The position numbers and the translations under genes were made by a program. Source: Deltaproteobacteria bacterium (GTDB taxonomy: Bacteria > Desulfobacterota > Desulfobacteria > Desulfobacterales > Desulfosarcinaceae). From it: a DNA stretch of 64,000 nucleotides. The stretch is from contig JAKALP010000021.1 of NCBI GenBank assembly GCA_021824175.1, positions 30,769 to 94,768 of the forward strand, written 5' to 3'. This document shows positions 9,930 to 18,248 of this stretch, piece after piece (within the stretch, counting starts at the first letter, position 1; the number at the start of each line of letters is the position of its first letter). The notes beneath the pieces were generated by a model. It worked only from the letters and a program-made list of their open reading frames with translations. It did not search any database and was not told the DNA's origin.

Positions 9930-10586
9930 TTATTCTTCTGTTTTTGCTTGGGGTTGCGGTTTATTGGCCTGCTTCGGCTTTTGAGCCGCTTCAATAAATT
10001 TATATGTCACGGCTTGGCACGTCGTCGTTAAAGCGTTGCCTCCCTGGTCTTTTTGCGACGATGGCGTCATCTTTATGCCTCGGATATTGACGATTCGCTG
10101 CAGATTGGCCACCTTATCGAAAAAGACCGCCACTTGATGGTAGGTTCCGCTAATGCTCATGTCCACCGCGATCTCAGCATAAAAATCCTTAGGGACCTCG
10201 GGTTTAGGCGCAAAGAGAAGAAATTCAAGGCCCGCATCCTTGCCGGCCTGGGAAATGCCCGCTAATAGAGAAGGAATTTCCTCCTTTTCCGGCAATTCAC
10301 GCATGACTGTTTTGTACTCGCTCTCCTTCTTCTTCATTTTATTGCGCCAATCATTGAGCTCAGATGCGTTTTTCTTGGCGGTCTCAAGTTCGGACTGGAC
10401 CTTCTTCAATTGCTGCTCCAACTGATCGATTCGGTTATACTTCGGCCAGAAGAGCAGGTAAACAGATAAGCCAATGATAACAACCAGTGTTCCCGTAAAG
10501 ATGGCAATGCGCTGGGGTTTGGTCAGCTCCTCGATTTTTGCAAAGAGGGTTGCCATCGAGCTTGTAGATATAGTGGCGTTTTTCAT
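9930..10586 (-). CDS. pilO: Pilus inner-membrane platform protein PilO
   Basis: Forms a heterodimer with PilN in the inner-membrane alignment complex. The 218-residue protein has one membrane helix (about 27-47, IAIFTGTLVVIIGLSVYLLF), a coiled coil (about 50-95, rich in QLEQQLKKVQSEL-type heptads), and a ferredoxin-like C-terminal domain (SISGTYHQVAVFFDKVANLQRIVNIRGIKM region). The ATG overlaps the pilN stop by one base (TAATG), so translation is coupled. Tail is Lys/Pro/Gln-rich. Confidence 0.93.
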   Translation of the reverse strand: MKNATISTSSMATLFAKIEELTKPQRIAIFTGTLVVIIGLSVYLLFWPKYNRIDQLEQQLKKVQSELETAKKNASELNDWRNKMKKKESEYKTVMRELPEKEEIPSLLAGISQAGKDAGLEFLLFAPKPEVPKDFYAEIAVDMSISGTYHQVAVFFDKVANLQRIVNIRGIKMTPSSQKDQGGNALTTTCQAVTYKFIEAAQKPKQANKPQPQAKTEE

Positions 10587-11167
10587 TATTTCTTCACCTC
10601 AGCCGCGCTCTTCTGGAAAGGCTTCTTTTGAAAATTGACGTCAAACTGTTTAAGGCTCAAATCTTCCTTGCCTTGGAGCTTATATTGCTTAATTGAGGCC
10701 AAGCGAACCGTTTGAAACCGATCGGACCTCTCGATTCTGGTCATATAGTCCGCGACTGTTTGGTTATCGATAGCTACACCGCTGACTTTATATGTTTCTC
10801 CACTTTCTTCAATTTGAGTATACCACATGCGCTTTTCGACTAGCAGTTGGTAAAGGCTATCCAGATTCTTGACTGGATCCTTACGGTCCCTTTGCAGTGA
10901 CTGAATCACTTCGATTTTCTTCTCCAGCAGGGTCAAGTTTTTCTTGATTTCGGCGATCTCCTTATTAATTTCTTGATATTTGGCAACCTGAGCCTGGGTG
11001 TTTGCGATCTCGGAATTCAAATCCTTGATCTTCCCGCTAAAATACATATTAATCCAGAAGACCAGCAGGCACGCCAAGAAGACCGAGCCAATATAAACGC
11101 TAAACTGATACCGAACATTCTCTTTTTTACGCGCTGCGCGATAGGGAAGTAAATTGATTCGTATCAT
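10586..11167 (-). CDS. pilN: Pilus inner-membrane protein PilN
   Basis: Bitopic partner of PilO. The short cytoplasmic N-terminus carries the conserved MIRINLLPYR motif that inserts into a groove of PilM. A membrane helix (about 24-44) and a coiled coil (about 50-100) follow, then a periplasmic alpha/beta domain (TYKVSGVAIDNQTVADYMTRIERS). Length 193 residues is typical. Start overlaps the pilM stop by four bases (ATGA). Confidence 0.95.
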   Translation of the reverse strand: MIRINLLPYRAARKKENVRYQFSVYIGSVFLACLLVFWINMYFSGKIKDLNSEIANTQAQVAKYQEINKEIAEIKKNLTLLEKKIEVIQSLQRDRKDPVKNLDSLYQLLVEKRMWYTQIEESGETYKVSGVAIDNQTVADYMTRIERSDRFQTVRLASIKQYKLQGKEDLSLKQFDVNFQKKPFQKSAAEVKK

Positions 11168-12219
11168 TTGTCATCCACCTTACGGGTGGCCAACCCCATG
11201 CATATGGAGGCTTGGGGGGCGATTTTTTCCAGATATTCCGTGTCAAACTTGTCATTATCCAAATAAAACCGCTGGAACGGATTGATCGTGACCACTTCGG
11301 CTGAAGTCTCAACGGCCAGCAGCTGGCGCAGTTCTTGGATGTTGCCTCCGCCTCCGCTCAGTATGATCTTCTTGATCTGATCATCCGGATAAGTAGAATA
11401 GAAAAAGTCTAAGGCCCGGCGGATCTCGGTGCACCAGTCGGTGACCACTGAAGAGATAATGTCGGACAGATCCTCGGCCGAAATTTTATCACTGCTTTCG
11501 CCGAATTTGATCGCTTCAGCCTCTTCTGCGGAGCAATCAATCAACCCAGCAATCTTCTGGTTGATCTGGCCACATCCCAGGGAAACATCGCGCATAAACA
11601 CGGAGTTGCGGCCCTTGAGAATATTCAATGAAGTTTTACTGGCACCGATGTCGATCAGAGCGATATTCTCATTTTCATTGGGTTCATAGTTCAGTTCGAA
11701 AACATTTTGCAGGGCAAAAGCATCCACATCAATGATGCGGGGTTCTAGGCCTGCCAGCTCGGCCAGATTGACGTAATCGTTAACCATCTCCTTTTTGGCG
11801 GCCACCAGCAAGACGTTCATCTGGTTGGGATTACTTTCATTCTCACCCATAATCTGAAAGTCCAAATTGACATCATTGATATCAAAAGGAATGTATTGCT
11901 CGGCCTCGAAATGAATGGTGTCCTGCAATTGCTGCTCAGTGGTGCTTTGCACACTGATCTTCTTGACGATGACCGAGTAACCGCCGATGGATATGGCCAC
12001 ACTGCGGTTTTTAAATCCATAGGATTTGAACAATGTACGCAGTGTGTCCGCCAACGCTTCGGGGTTCTTGATGGCGCCATCCTCGATCAAACCCGGCGCA
12101 ATATCGACCATGCCGAATTTGGTCAAGGCAAAGCCTTTTTTACTTTCCATGATTTCGGCTGCCTTGATTGATTTGGAGCCGATGTCGAGTCCTACCAATT
12201 TGTTCTTGCTACCAAACAT
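11164..12219 (-). CDS. pilM: Actin-like pilus assembly ATPase PilM
   Basis: Cytoplasmic actin-fold protein that binds the PilN tail and couples the assembly ATPases to the inner-membrane platform. The phosphate-1 motif is near the N-terminus (LVGLDIGSKSIKAAEI), phosphate-2 in ENIALIDIGASKTSLNIL, and the adenosine motif in KKIILSGGGGNIQEL. Length 351 residues is standard. I take ATG 12219 (GAGAG ribosome site six bases upstream) over the TTG at 12225. It starts nine bases after the upstream regulator gene, so both are in one operon. Confidence 0.95.
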   Translation of the reverse strand: MFGSKNKLVGLDIGSKSIKAAEIMESKKGFALTKFGMVDIAPGLIEDGAIKNPEALADTLRTLFKSYGFKNRSVAISIGGYSVIVKKISVQSTTEQQLQDTIHFEAEQYIPFDINDVNLDFQIMGENESNPNQMNVLLVAAKKEMVNDYVNLAELAGLEPRIIDVDAFALQNVFELNYEPNENENIALIDIGASKTSLNILKGRNSVFMRDVSLGCGQINQKIAGLIDCSAEEAEAIKFGESSDKISAEDLSDIISSVVTDWCTEIRRALDFFYSTYPDDQIKKIILSGGGGNIQELRQLLAVETSAEVVTINPFQRFYLDNDKFDTEYLEKIAPQASICMGLATRKVDDK

Positions 12220-12228
12220 AGTCAACTC

Positions 12229-12426
12229 TCATTCGCTGAAAATTTTCTTGGCATCCGACACACTATATCCAAGGGCCAGAAGAATTTTTCGCTTGGTTTC
12301 CATTCTACAAGGTTTTCCCTCTTCGATGCGCGTGATGGTGATTGGAGACACATTCGCTTCTCTAGCAAGTTCGGATTTGCTCATCAAAAGAGATTCACGG
12401 ATTTTCTTCAATGTGTTCTTCGCCAT
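12229..12426 (-). CDS. Small XRE-type helix-turn-helix regulator heading the pil operon
   Basis: A 65-residue protein that is almost only a helix-turn-helix (KIRESLLMSKSELAREANVSPITITRIEEGKPCRMETKRKILLALG). It belongs to the Cro/XRE-like class with an extra conserved Cys-Arg-Met-Glu-Thr. It is the first gene of the pil operon, nine bases before pilM, so it likely regulates this operon and itself. An upstream ATG at 12522 has a good GGGAAGG ribosome site and would add 32 residues, but the added part looks unlike a domain and would lie on top of the likely promoter. The perfect inverted repeat at 12542-12578 is a plausible operator. Confidence 0.78.
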   Translation of the reverse strand: MAKNTLKKIRESLLMSKSELAREANVSPITITRIEEGKPCRMETKRKILLALGYSVSDAKKIFSE

Positions 12427-12541
12427 GTTCAATTGTCTGCCTGCTCTATTAATTTTTATGGGATGGTCTTTGACCAGCGCTATCTCCTTTGAATTTTTTT
12501 CAATATTTAATCTAATCCTCATCAAAGCCTTCCCGGCTGTC

Positions 12542-12578
12542 AAGCAAAATTATATATAAATTATATATAATTTTGCTT
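12542..12578. promoter_or_regulatory. Perfect 17-bp inverted repeat, candidate operator of the pil operon
   Basis: Arms AAGCAAAATTATATATA (12542-12558) and its exact reverse complement (12562-12578) flank a three-base centre AAT. The repeat abuts a TTGACA on the minus strand (12543-12538), a possible -35 element of the pil operon. Symmetry and AT content fit an operator bound by a dimer. It could also fold as a cruciform or hairpin, but no T tract or GC stem suggests a terminator. A related half-site (AGCAATTATATATAAAT) occurs at 12866-12882 on the divergent side. Confidence 0.6.
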
Positions 12579-13181
12579 ATTTAGGCCATATTGTGGCCAA
12601 TTTTCAGACACAACAATATATTGTATTCAAACTTATGGTACTCAGCCCGAGCTTCCGACCTAACACCAAATTCCGAATCTTTAGGTGACGCAGTGTTCAA
12701 AGCATCCATCCATTGAATTCGAGTTTGATTGATTACCTTTTTGGGAGCGTCTTTCATCGCTGACCTAGTATCATAGAAATCATCGCCCCTATCTCTTGCA
12801 AACTTTAGGCCTGTTTTGCAATTGGCCCCTTAACGCGTGGGACCGCGCTGTTGTGGCACGTGTTCAGCAATTATATATAAATAGATGCCATAGATGTATA
12901 GAATCGTATAACGGATGTGACCTCTTCCACACGTCCTGCACTGAATGCCCTACCAAAAGAGGTGCCAAGTTTTGGACATGTGGTTGCGTAAAACGTCAAA
13001 AGATGAGTCCGGCGTGGTCATTCTTTCTGTGCGAGAACTCCTCTAAGCGGGTCGACGACAATGACCAACTATCATTGGATTTGGGATTAAGAGATTACGA
13101 GCAGAATCGACAACCAAAGAAACCCAAAACATCACAAGGCCTCACATGGACAATTACGACTCTTGATGATATTGCCACTCT
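12579..13181. other. 600-base gap between the pil operon and the sensor kinase gene
   Basis: This region holds promoters for two divergent transcripts. It contains a half-copy of the pil palindrome (12866-12882) and a sigma-54-like site (12854-12869). An open frame at 12796-13248 (plus) encodes a cysteine-rich stretch (CHRC, CTEC, CGC) but overlaps the kinase gene by 67 bases, lacks a clear ribosome site, and resembles no family I know. I do not call it a gene. Nothing else is recognisable. Confidence 0.4.
12854..12869 (+). promoter_or_regulatory. Candidate sigma-54 promoter upstream of the two-component genes
   Basis: TGGCACG-TGTT-CAGCA keeps the invariant GG (-24) and GC (-12) at the exact spacing of the sigma-54 consensus; two of the less strict -12 positions (TT) differ. 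It points towards the kinase gene, 310 bases away, whose partner is a sigma-54 activator. One chance match in 64 kb is possible, so confidence is low. Confidence 0.3.
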
Positions 13182-14603
13182 ATGCAGAATCCCGCTCTTA
13201 CCGAACGCGCTAAACCTTTCCGGCTTGTTAAATACTTTTCCCTCTTGAGCCTAGTGCTGATATTTGTCGGCACGATCATCCTTTCGATGTTCAACATCCA
13301 CTGGATCCGGGCCATGCAATTTGAAAAAAGCGAAGCCTATGCGCTCTTGCTTATTGAAAATCTCAACCACCAAGTGTTCATGCAGTTCATTTTGCCCGTG
13401 GGCCTGCAATTCGGCAAAATCGAACTGCACAACAAAGACCAGTTTGAACGCATGGATAGCGTGGTGCGCAGCACCTTGCACAGTTTCAAAGTGGATATGG
13501 TCAATATCTACGGTATGAGGGACGTCATTGCCTATAGTTTTTCAAAGGAGTTGGTCGGATTGGAGAATATGGGCGGCACCAGTTTTCAAAATGCTCTGGA
13601 GGGCAGATCCTCATCGCGTTTGATTCAGAAAGGCGGATTCTGGGAACTGCTCTTTGGTGTTCCCAAAGAAATCAAAATCGTAACTTTTGCCCCCTTAAAA
13701 GCAGAGCAGCCTCTAACACCAGTGAGCGGACTGGTATTAGGTGTGGTTGAAATCGAGCAAGATCTTTCCGACGATTATCGCAGCATATTTGGCTTTCAGA
13801 TCATGACCCTGGTTACGGTGAGCGGTGTGATGATCATTTTGTTTCTGATCATGATCATCGCGGTCAAACGCGGTGAAAGCATCATCCAAAAGCGGGCCCA
13901 GGAACAGCTCAAACTCAAAGAGCAGCTCAGCCGGGCCAAGCATCTATCCTCCCTGGGCGAAATGGTGGCCGGGGTTTCCCACGAAATCCGCAACCCACTT
14001 GGCATTATCAGCAGCTCGGCGGAGCTTCTCCAGAAAAAGATCGCCGCCGATGATCCCATGAACAAAATCCCCGCCATTATCATTGAGGAGTCTTCCCGGC
14101 TTAATAACATCATCACTGACTTTTTAAACTTCGCCAAGCCTAAAACCCCCCACCGGTTTGCTTGCCGCATTGAAGACGTGATCGATAAGAATATCCGCTT
14201 TTTATCTACCCAAACCCAAACCAAGGGCTATGTTTTTCATACCCATTTTGATAAAGTTCTGCCCATTATCATGGCTGACAGCGATATGCTTTACCAGGCG
14301 TTTTTGAACATCTTTATCAATGCCATGCAGGCCATGCCCGATGGCGGTGACATCCATATCTTTGCTAAAACGGCGGATGACAGCCTGTGGATCGCGGTGG
14401 AAGACCAGGGCGGTGGAATTCCCAACGAATCCATGGAAAAAATCTGGGACCCGTTTTTTACCACCAAGGACAAAGGCACTGGATTGGGGTTGGGGATCGT
14501 CAAAAACATCATTGAGGCCCATGGAGGCATTGTCCGCATGGAGAATCGACCGGAAGGCGGCGCGCGGTTATCCATCAAGCTGCCGGTCAAAGAGGAACTG
14601 TAG
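13182..14603 (+). CDS. Membrane sensor histidine kinase (NtrB/PilS/ZraS class)
   Basis: A 473-residue kinase. Two membrane helices (about 20-40 and 205-228) enclose a periplasmic sensor domain of about 165 residues that I cannot assign to a named fold. A coiled coil (about 235-255) leads to the HisKA domain with phosphorylated His267 in GVSHEIRNPLG. The ATPase domain has N box (NIFINAMQAMPDGG), G1 (VEDQGGGIP), F box (DPFFTTKDKGTGLGLGIV) and G2. The adjoining gene, two bases downstream, encodes its response regulator. Its position divergent to the pil operon suggests PilS-like control of pili, which is an inference. Confidence 0.9.
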   Translation: MQNPALTERAKPFRLVKYFSLLSLVLIFVGTIILSMFNIHWIRAMQFEKSEAYALLLIENLNHQVFMQFILPVGLQFGKIELHNKDQFERMDSVVRSTLHSFKVDMVNIYGMRDVIAYSFSKELVGLENMGGTSFQNALEGRSSSRLIQKGGFWELLFGVPKEIKIVTFAPLKAEQPLTPVSGLVLGVVEIEQDLSDDYRSIFGFQIMTLVTVSGVMIILFLIMIIAVKRGESIIQKRAQEQLKLKEQLSRAKHLSSLGEMVAGVSHEIRNPLGIISSSAELLQKKIAADDPMNKIPAIIIEESSRLNNIITDFLNFAKPKTPHRFACRIEDVIDKNIRFLSTQTQTKGYVFHTHFDKVLPIIMADSDMLYQAFLNIFINAMQAMPDGGDIHIFAKTADDSLWIAVEDQGGGIPNESMEKIWDPFFTTKDKGTGLGLGIVKNIIEAHGGIVRMENRPEGGARLSIKLPVKEEL

Positions 14604-14605
14604 GA

Positions 14606-16006
14606 ATGGACACCATCCTCATCGTCGACGATGAAAAAAATTATCCTTTGATTCTGAGCGCCGTACTCCAGGATGAAGGGTTTGAGACCCTTACCGCCAA
14701 TAGCGGCCAAGAAGCGCTGGAAGTGCTGGACCACTCCGATGTGGATCTGGTGCTGACGGATATGAAAATGCCTAAAATGGACGGTATCGAGCTGCTGCAA
14801 CGAATCAAATCCCAGAATCCGGAGCTGCCGATCATCATGATGACCGCCTATGGCACGGTGGAAAAAGCGGTCGAGGCCATGCAAAAAGGCGCTTATAGCT
14901 ATATTCTCAAGCCCTTTGATAATGAGCAGATGATTCTCTATGTCAATAAAGCTCTGGATATGTATCGCGTGGTCAAAGAGAACCGCCAACTGCGCAGCGC
15001 CGTGGAGTCTCGTTACAGCTTTGGCAATCTAATCGGCAAAAGTAAGCCCATGCAGGACATTTTCGAAACGATCCGCAAGGTGGCGCCTTCCTCAGCCACA
15101 GTGCTGATCGAAGGGGCCAGCGGAACCGGTAAGGAGTTGGTGGCCAAATCCATTCATTTCAACAGCCCCCGCCGCAACCAGCCGTTTGTGGCCGTCAATT
15201 GTTCGGCCCTGGCGGAAACCCTTCTGGAGAGCGAGCTATTCGGCCATGAGAAAGGGGCCTTCACAGGGGCTATTTCCATGAAAAAAGGCCGCTTTGAGTT
15301 GGCGGATCAAGGGACCCTTTTTTTAGATGAAATCGGCGAGCTCTCCCCCAGCCTGCAAGTCAAGTTATTGCGAGTGCTGCAGGAAAAAGTATTCGAACGA
15401 GTGGGGGGTATGCGGCCGATCTCCGTCAATATCCGGCTAATCGCCGCCACCAACAAATCATTGAAAGAGGAGATTCAAAAAGGACATTTTCGCGAAGACC
15501 TCTTTTACCGTCTCAACGTCGTCCACGTTGTGCTGCCATCGTTGGCTGAACGGCTGGAGGATCTTCGACCGCTCATAGCCCACTTCATTGAGAAATATGC
15601 CGAAGAACGCCATGGTGTAACTCCGGTCACTCGGGTAGATAAGGAAGTGGAACGACTGTTTTTCGATTACAGCTGGCCAGGCAATGTCCGGGAGCTTGAG
15701 AATGTCATTGAACGCGCCATGGTCATGTGCCCGGGCGACACAATTCAAATTGAAGATCTTCCCACCGATTTTCGTAAGAATATTAGCAAGAACAACTTAT
15801 TGAAGCTTGAGGACATCGAGCCCGGCGCCACCCTTTATGAAACGCTGGCTTTCGTTGAAAAAACGATGATTTTAAATGCCTTAAAAAAGGCTGATTTCAT
15901 CCAATCGCGGGCAGCCGCCCTACTGGGAATCGGCAAAAGCGGATTAAATCAGAAGCTTAAAAAGTACGGTATTGATGTGTCGGAATTCGCGGAAAATATC
16001 GAATAA
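14606..16006 (+). CDS. Sigma-54-dependent response regulator (NtrC family)
   Basis: A 466-residue activator. The receiver domain (1-120) has the acidic pocket Asp8-Asp9, phospho-acceptor Asp52 (VLTDMKMPKMDG) and conserved Thr/Lys (MMTAYG, LKPF). The AAA+ domain (about 140-375) has Walker A GASGTGKE, the sigma-54 contact loop GAFTGA and Walker B FLDEIGEL. A Fis-type helix-turn-helix ends the protein (RAAALLGIGKSGLNQKLKKYG). It begins two bases after the kinase stop, so the two form an operon. Regulation of pili is possible from context; targets cannot be read from this window. Confidence 0.93.
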   Translation: MDTILIVDDEKNYPLILSAVLQDEGFETLTANSGQEALEVLDHSDVDLVLTDMKMPKMDGIELLQRIKSQNPELPIIMMTAYGTVEKAVEAMQKGAYSYILKPFDNEQMILYVNKALDMYRVVKENRQLRSAVESRYSFGNLIGKSKPMQDIFETIRKVAPSSATVLIEGASGTGKELVAKSIHFNSPRRNQPFVAVNCSALAETLLESELFGHEKGAFTGAISMKKGRFELADQGTLFLDEIGELSPSLQVKLLRVLQEKVFERVGGMRPISVNIRLIAATNKSLKEEIQKGHFREDLFYRLNVVHVVLPSLAERLEDLRPLIAHFIEKYAEERHGVTPVTRVDKEVERLFFDYSWPGNVRELENVIERAMVMCPGDTIQIEDLPTDFRKNISKNNLLKLEDIEPGATLYETLAFVEKTMILNALKKADFIQSRAAALLGIGKSGLNQKLKKYGIDVSEFAENIE

Positions 16007-16034
16007 TGATCAAAGGGCTGAGAATCGTATACTT

Positions 16035-16068
16035 GGGCCGGAAGGGATCAACCCTCCGGCCCGATTTT
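16035..16068. terminator. Terminator between convergent genes
   Basis: GGGCCGGAAGGG (16035-16046) pairs with CCCTCCGGCCC (16052-16062) across a five-base loop, with one bulged A, followed by GATTTTATTT. It ends the response-regulator transcript. The converging gene's stop codon begins at 16071-16073, so the structure lies just past that gene as well, though the minus side lacks a T run. Confidence 0.75.
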
Positions 16069-16070
16069 AT

Positions 16071-16757
16071 TTAGCCCGCTGAAATTTCACGAGCCATATT
16101 CGTGTACATGGAATCCGGGAAATCGGCCACCAACTGGCTAAATGCCTTCTTGCTCTTTTCCAGATCGCCGCTAATCCGGTACAACCGCCCCAAATTGAAA
16201 AGTGCGCTGTCCTTGAGCACTGATTCGCGGCCAGCGGTGATCTTTTCGAGATAGCCAATAGCCGCGGCATTATCTTCTTTTTCCATGGCCACCGTGGCCA
16301 AACCGTTGAGGATGACATTGCGCAGAATCGGATCGTTTTCAGCGTTATTAAGTGCTTTTTCGTAGAAACCGGCCGCCTCGGCAGGCTCATGCCCCGCCAA
16401 CAACATGTGCCCATAAAGGATGCCGCCGATACGCCCTTCACTGGTTCCACCATATTCATTGATTAAACGTTCAAATTCAGGCTTCGCGGCGGCCAATGCT
16501 TTTTCGGGCTCATCCTTGCGATCGGCCTCTTGATAGGACATCAAACTCTTGCTTAACAAATCGGACGCTGCTGCCTCCTGATGGTTGTTATAGTAACGAA
16601 ATCCGGAAATAAGGAGAATGAGAGCCAAGAAGGCGCAGATTCCATAGATCAATGGTTTGGTGTTCTGCCGAGCCCACTGAATCACCTTTCCCGTCAGGGT
16701 AATAAACTCATCGGGTTCCTTCACTAACTCTTTGCGGGTAACACGTTTTTTGGCCAT
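16071..16757 (-). CDS. YfgM-like TPR protein with one membrane anchor
   Basis: A 228-residue protein with a short cytoplasmic N-terminus, one membrane helix (about 36-56, PLIYGICAFLALILLISGF) and a periplasmic TPR domain (TPR_21/YfgM type; EGRIGGILYGHMLLAGHEPAEAAGFYEKALNNA). YfgM proteins work beside the Sec translocon as periplasmic chaperone helpers. ATG 16757 has GGAGG five bases upstream. It overlaps the preceding PfkB gene by 34 bases, so both are one transcript. Confidence 0.8.
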   Translation of the reverse strand: MAKKRVTRKELVKEPDEFITLTGKVIQWARQNTKPLIYGICAFLALILLISGFRYYNNHQEAAASDLLSKSLMSYQEADRKDEPEKALAAAKPEFERLINEYGGTSEGRIGGILYGHMLLAGHEPAEAAGFYEKALNNAENDPILRNVILNGLATVAMEKEDNAAAIGYLEKITAGRESVLKDSALFNLGRLYRISGDLEKSKKAFSQLVADFPDSMYTNMAREISAG

Positions 16758-17758
16758 TGCGCCTCCATGTAATTATGAATTGCCTTCCAGCGCTCATCCG
16801 GTATAGTTGCGCCCATCACCTGACATACTTCATATCCACAGACCGAACCAAGGTCCATACACTGTTCCAACGGTAAACGCTTGGACAAACCATATAAAAA
16901 CCCGGAAGCCCAGAGATCGCCCGCCCCGGTGGTATCTATGGCTTGCCCATCGCCCTTGGCCTTGGCACTGAGAAACCGGCCGTCATGGGCCACCAGACTG
17001 CCTCTGGCGCCCAGCTTCAATATAGCCAGATTCGCGTCGGCGGACAGTGCACGCAACGAATCGCTTTCGCTTTTGCTTCTCGTGTAGGCAAACGCCTCAT
17101 CTTCATTGGCGATCAGGATATCCACATATTGACGGATCAAATCCGGTAAAATTCCCCTGGCCTCTTCCACCACATTAAAACTGGCCAGATCAAGGGAGAT
17201 TACAGCCCCTGCCTGCTGGGCCGCATTTAATACCGCCAAAATCAAATCAGGGTTAAACAGAAGATAACCCTCAATATGGACAATCGCAGCGTCTTGAAAG
17301 CATTCTGGACTGATTTCATCTGGACGAGTTTCCGCTGAGGCCCCCAAATAGGTCAGCATTGACCGCTGGGCATCCGGCGTGACAATGGACAAAACCCGGC
17401 CTGTATATGAAGCCGAAGTGAAAAGCATAGATTCCACGCCCTGCCGCTCCAGCCCTTTGCGAAACAATTGGCCCATGGGACCGCGCCCACATTTACCAAT
17501 GAATTGGGATTTACCCCCCAGCCGGCTGATGCCCACCACTGTATTACAGGCCGATCCACCCGGCACCAATTGAGGAGGAGTGGTGGTCAAATGAACCGCC
17601 TGATCGATAAAATCTTTTTCCGTATAGGTCATTCCACCTTTTATAGCGCCCACCCGCTGCAAAAATGAGTCATCCTCACGAGCTAGGATATCGACCAGAG
17701 CCGATCCCACCCCGGTCACCTTTTCTCTCTGGGGCTTCATTTTTTCATAAATACGCAT
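16724..17758 (-). CDS. PfkB-family sugar or nucleoside kinase (adenosine kinase-like)
   Basis: A 344-residue ribokinase-fold kinase. It has the N-terminal glycine motif (GGSACNTVVGISRLGG) and the C-terminal signature DTTGAGDLWASGFLYGL with the catalytic base Asp and anion hole GAGD. The family member most like it in bacteria is annotated adenosine kinase, but substrate cannot be decided from motifs. ATG 17758 was chosen for its GGTAGG ribosome site and position five bases after the upstream stop; ATG 17770 and 17740 are alternatives. Confidence 0.85.
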   Translation of the reverse strand: MRIYEKMKPQREKVTGVGSALVDILAREDDSFLQRVGAIKGGMTYTEKDFIDQAVHLTTTPPQLVPGGSACNTVVGISRLGGKSQFIGKCGRGPMGQLFRKGLERQGVESMLFTSASYTGRVLSIVTPDAQRSMLTYLGASAETRPDEISPECFQDAAIVHIEGYLLFNPDLILAVLNAAQQAGAVISLDLASFNVVEEARGILPDLIRQYVDILIANEDEAFAYTRSKSESDSLRALSADANLAILKLGARGSLVAHDGRFLSAKAKGDGQAIDTTGAGDLWASGFLYGLSKRLPLEQCMDLGSVCGYEVCQVMGATIPDERWKAIHNYMEAQWPKNVLPAKS

Positions 17759-17763
17759 AATAC

Positions 17764-18219
17764 CTACCATACTAGGCTCTTGAGCACCCACCCCCGGTCG
17801 CCATCGGCGTGCTGAACCTCCAGCCAATCCCCTTTTTTCTGTAGCACTTTAAAAGGGATGCCCTTATCCACAGTAAAAGCTATCTCCTTATCCGGGCCTG
17901 GTCCTGAACGCACATTACAGCGGTTGACCTTCACGATCACCGTTGGTGTTTTATCCAACGATGAAATCTGAACCCATCCTTGGTCACCTTCAAAATCCTT
18001 TACCCGGCACCAATTATTTTTAATTTCAAGCACCAACAACGGGTGGTACTTTTCAACCTGCCAGAGTTGTTGCGCCTTGGCATTTGGGTCGGACCGGATA
18101 GTGGCGGTGGCGGCCTTGACCGCCATGCGTTCCTCAGCGACCGCTATCGAAATCCCCAAACCCCATAACACCAAGCCCAGCGCGAGGGCAGTATTCCAGA
18201 TCTTTATACGCATTCCCAT
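17764..18219 (-). CDS. Secreted SH3-domain protein
   Basis: A 151-residue protein with a signal peptide (about 1-28, ending in SIAVAEE) and two bacterial SH3 domains (about 32-85, and 90-150 with VNRCNVRSGPGPDKEIAFTVDKG). Bacterial SH3 modules bind cell-wall peptides or act as adaptors in the periplasm. Start taken at ATG 18219, which puts the signal peptide first; ATG 18213 is equally possible and neither has a strong ribosome site. It lies between the Fur-FeoA gene and the PfkB gene in one direction. Confidence 0.78.
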   Translation of the reverse strand: MGMRIKIWNTALALGLVLWGLGISIAVAEERMAVKAATATIRSDPNAKAQQLWQVEKYHPLLVLEIKNNWCRVKDFEGDQGWVQISSLDKTPTVIVKVNRCNVRSGPGPDKEIAFTVDKGIPFKVLQKKGDWLEVQHADGDRGWVLKSLVW

Positions 18220-18248
18220 CGAATGTAGCCAATCTTTTGGGCAGCCTA

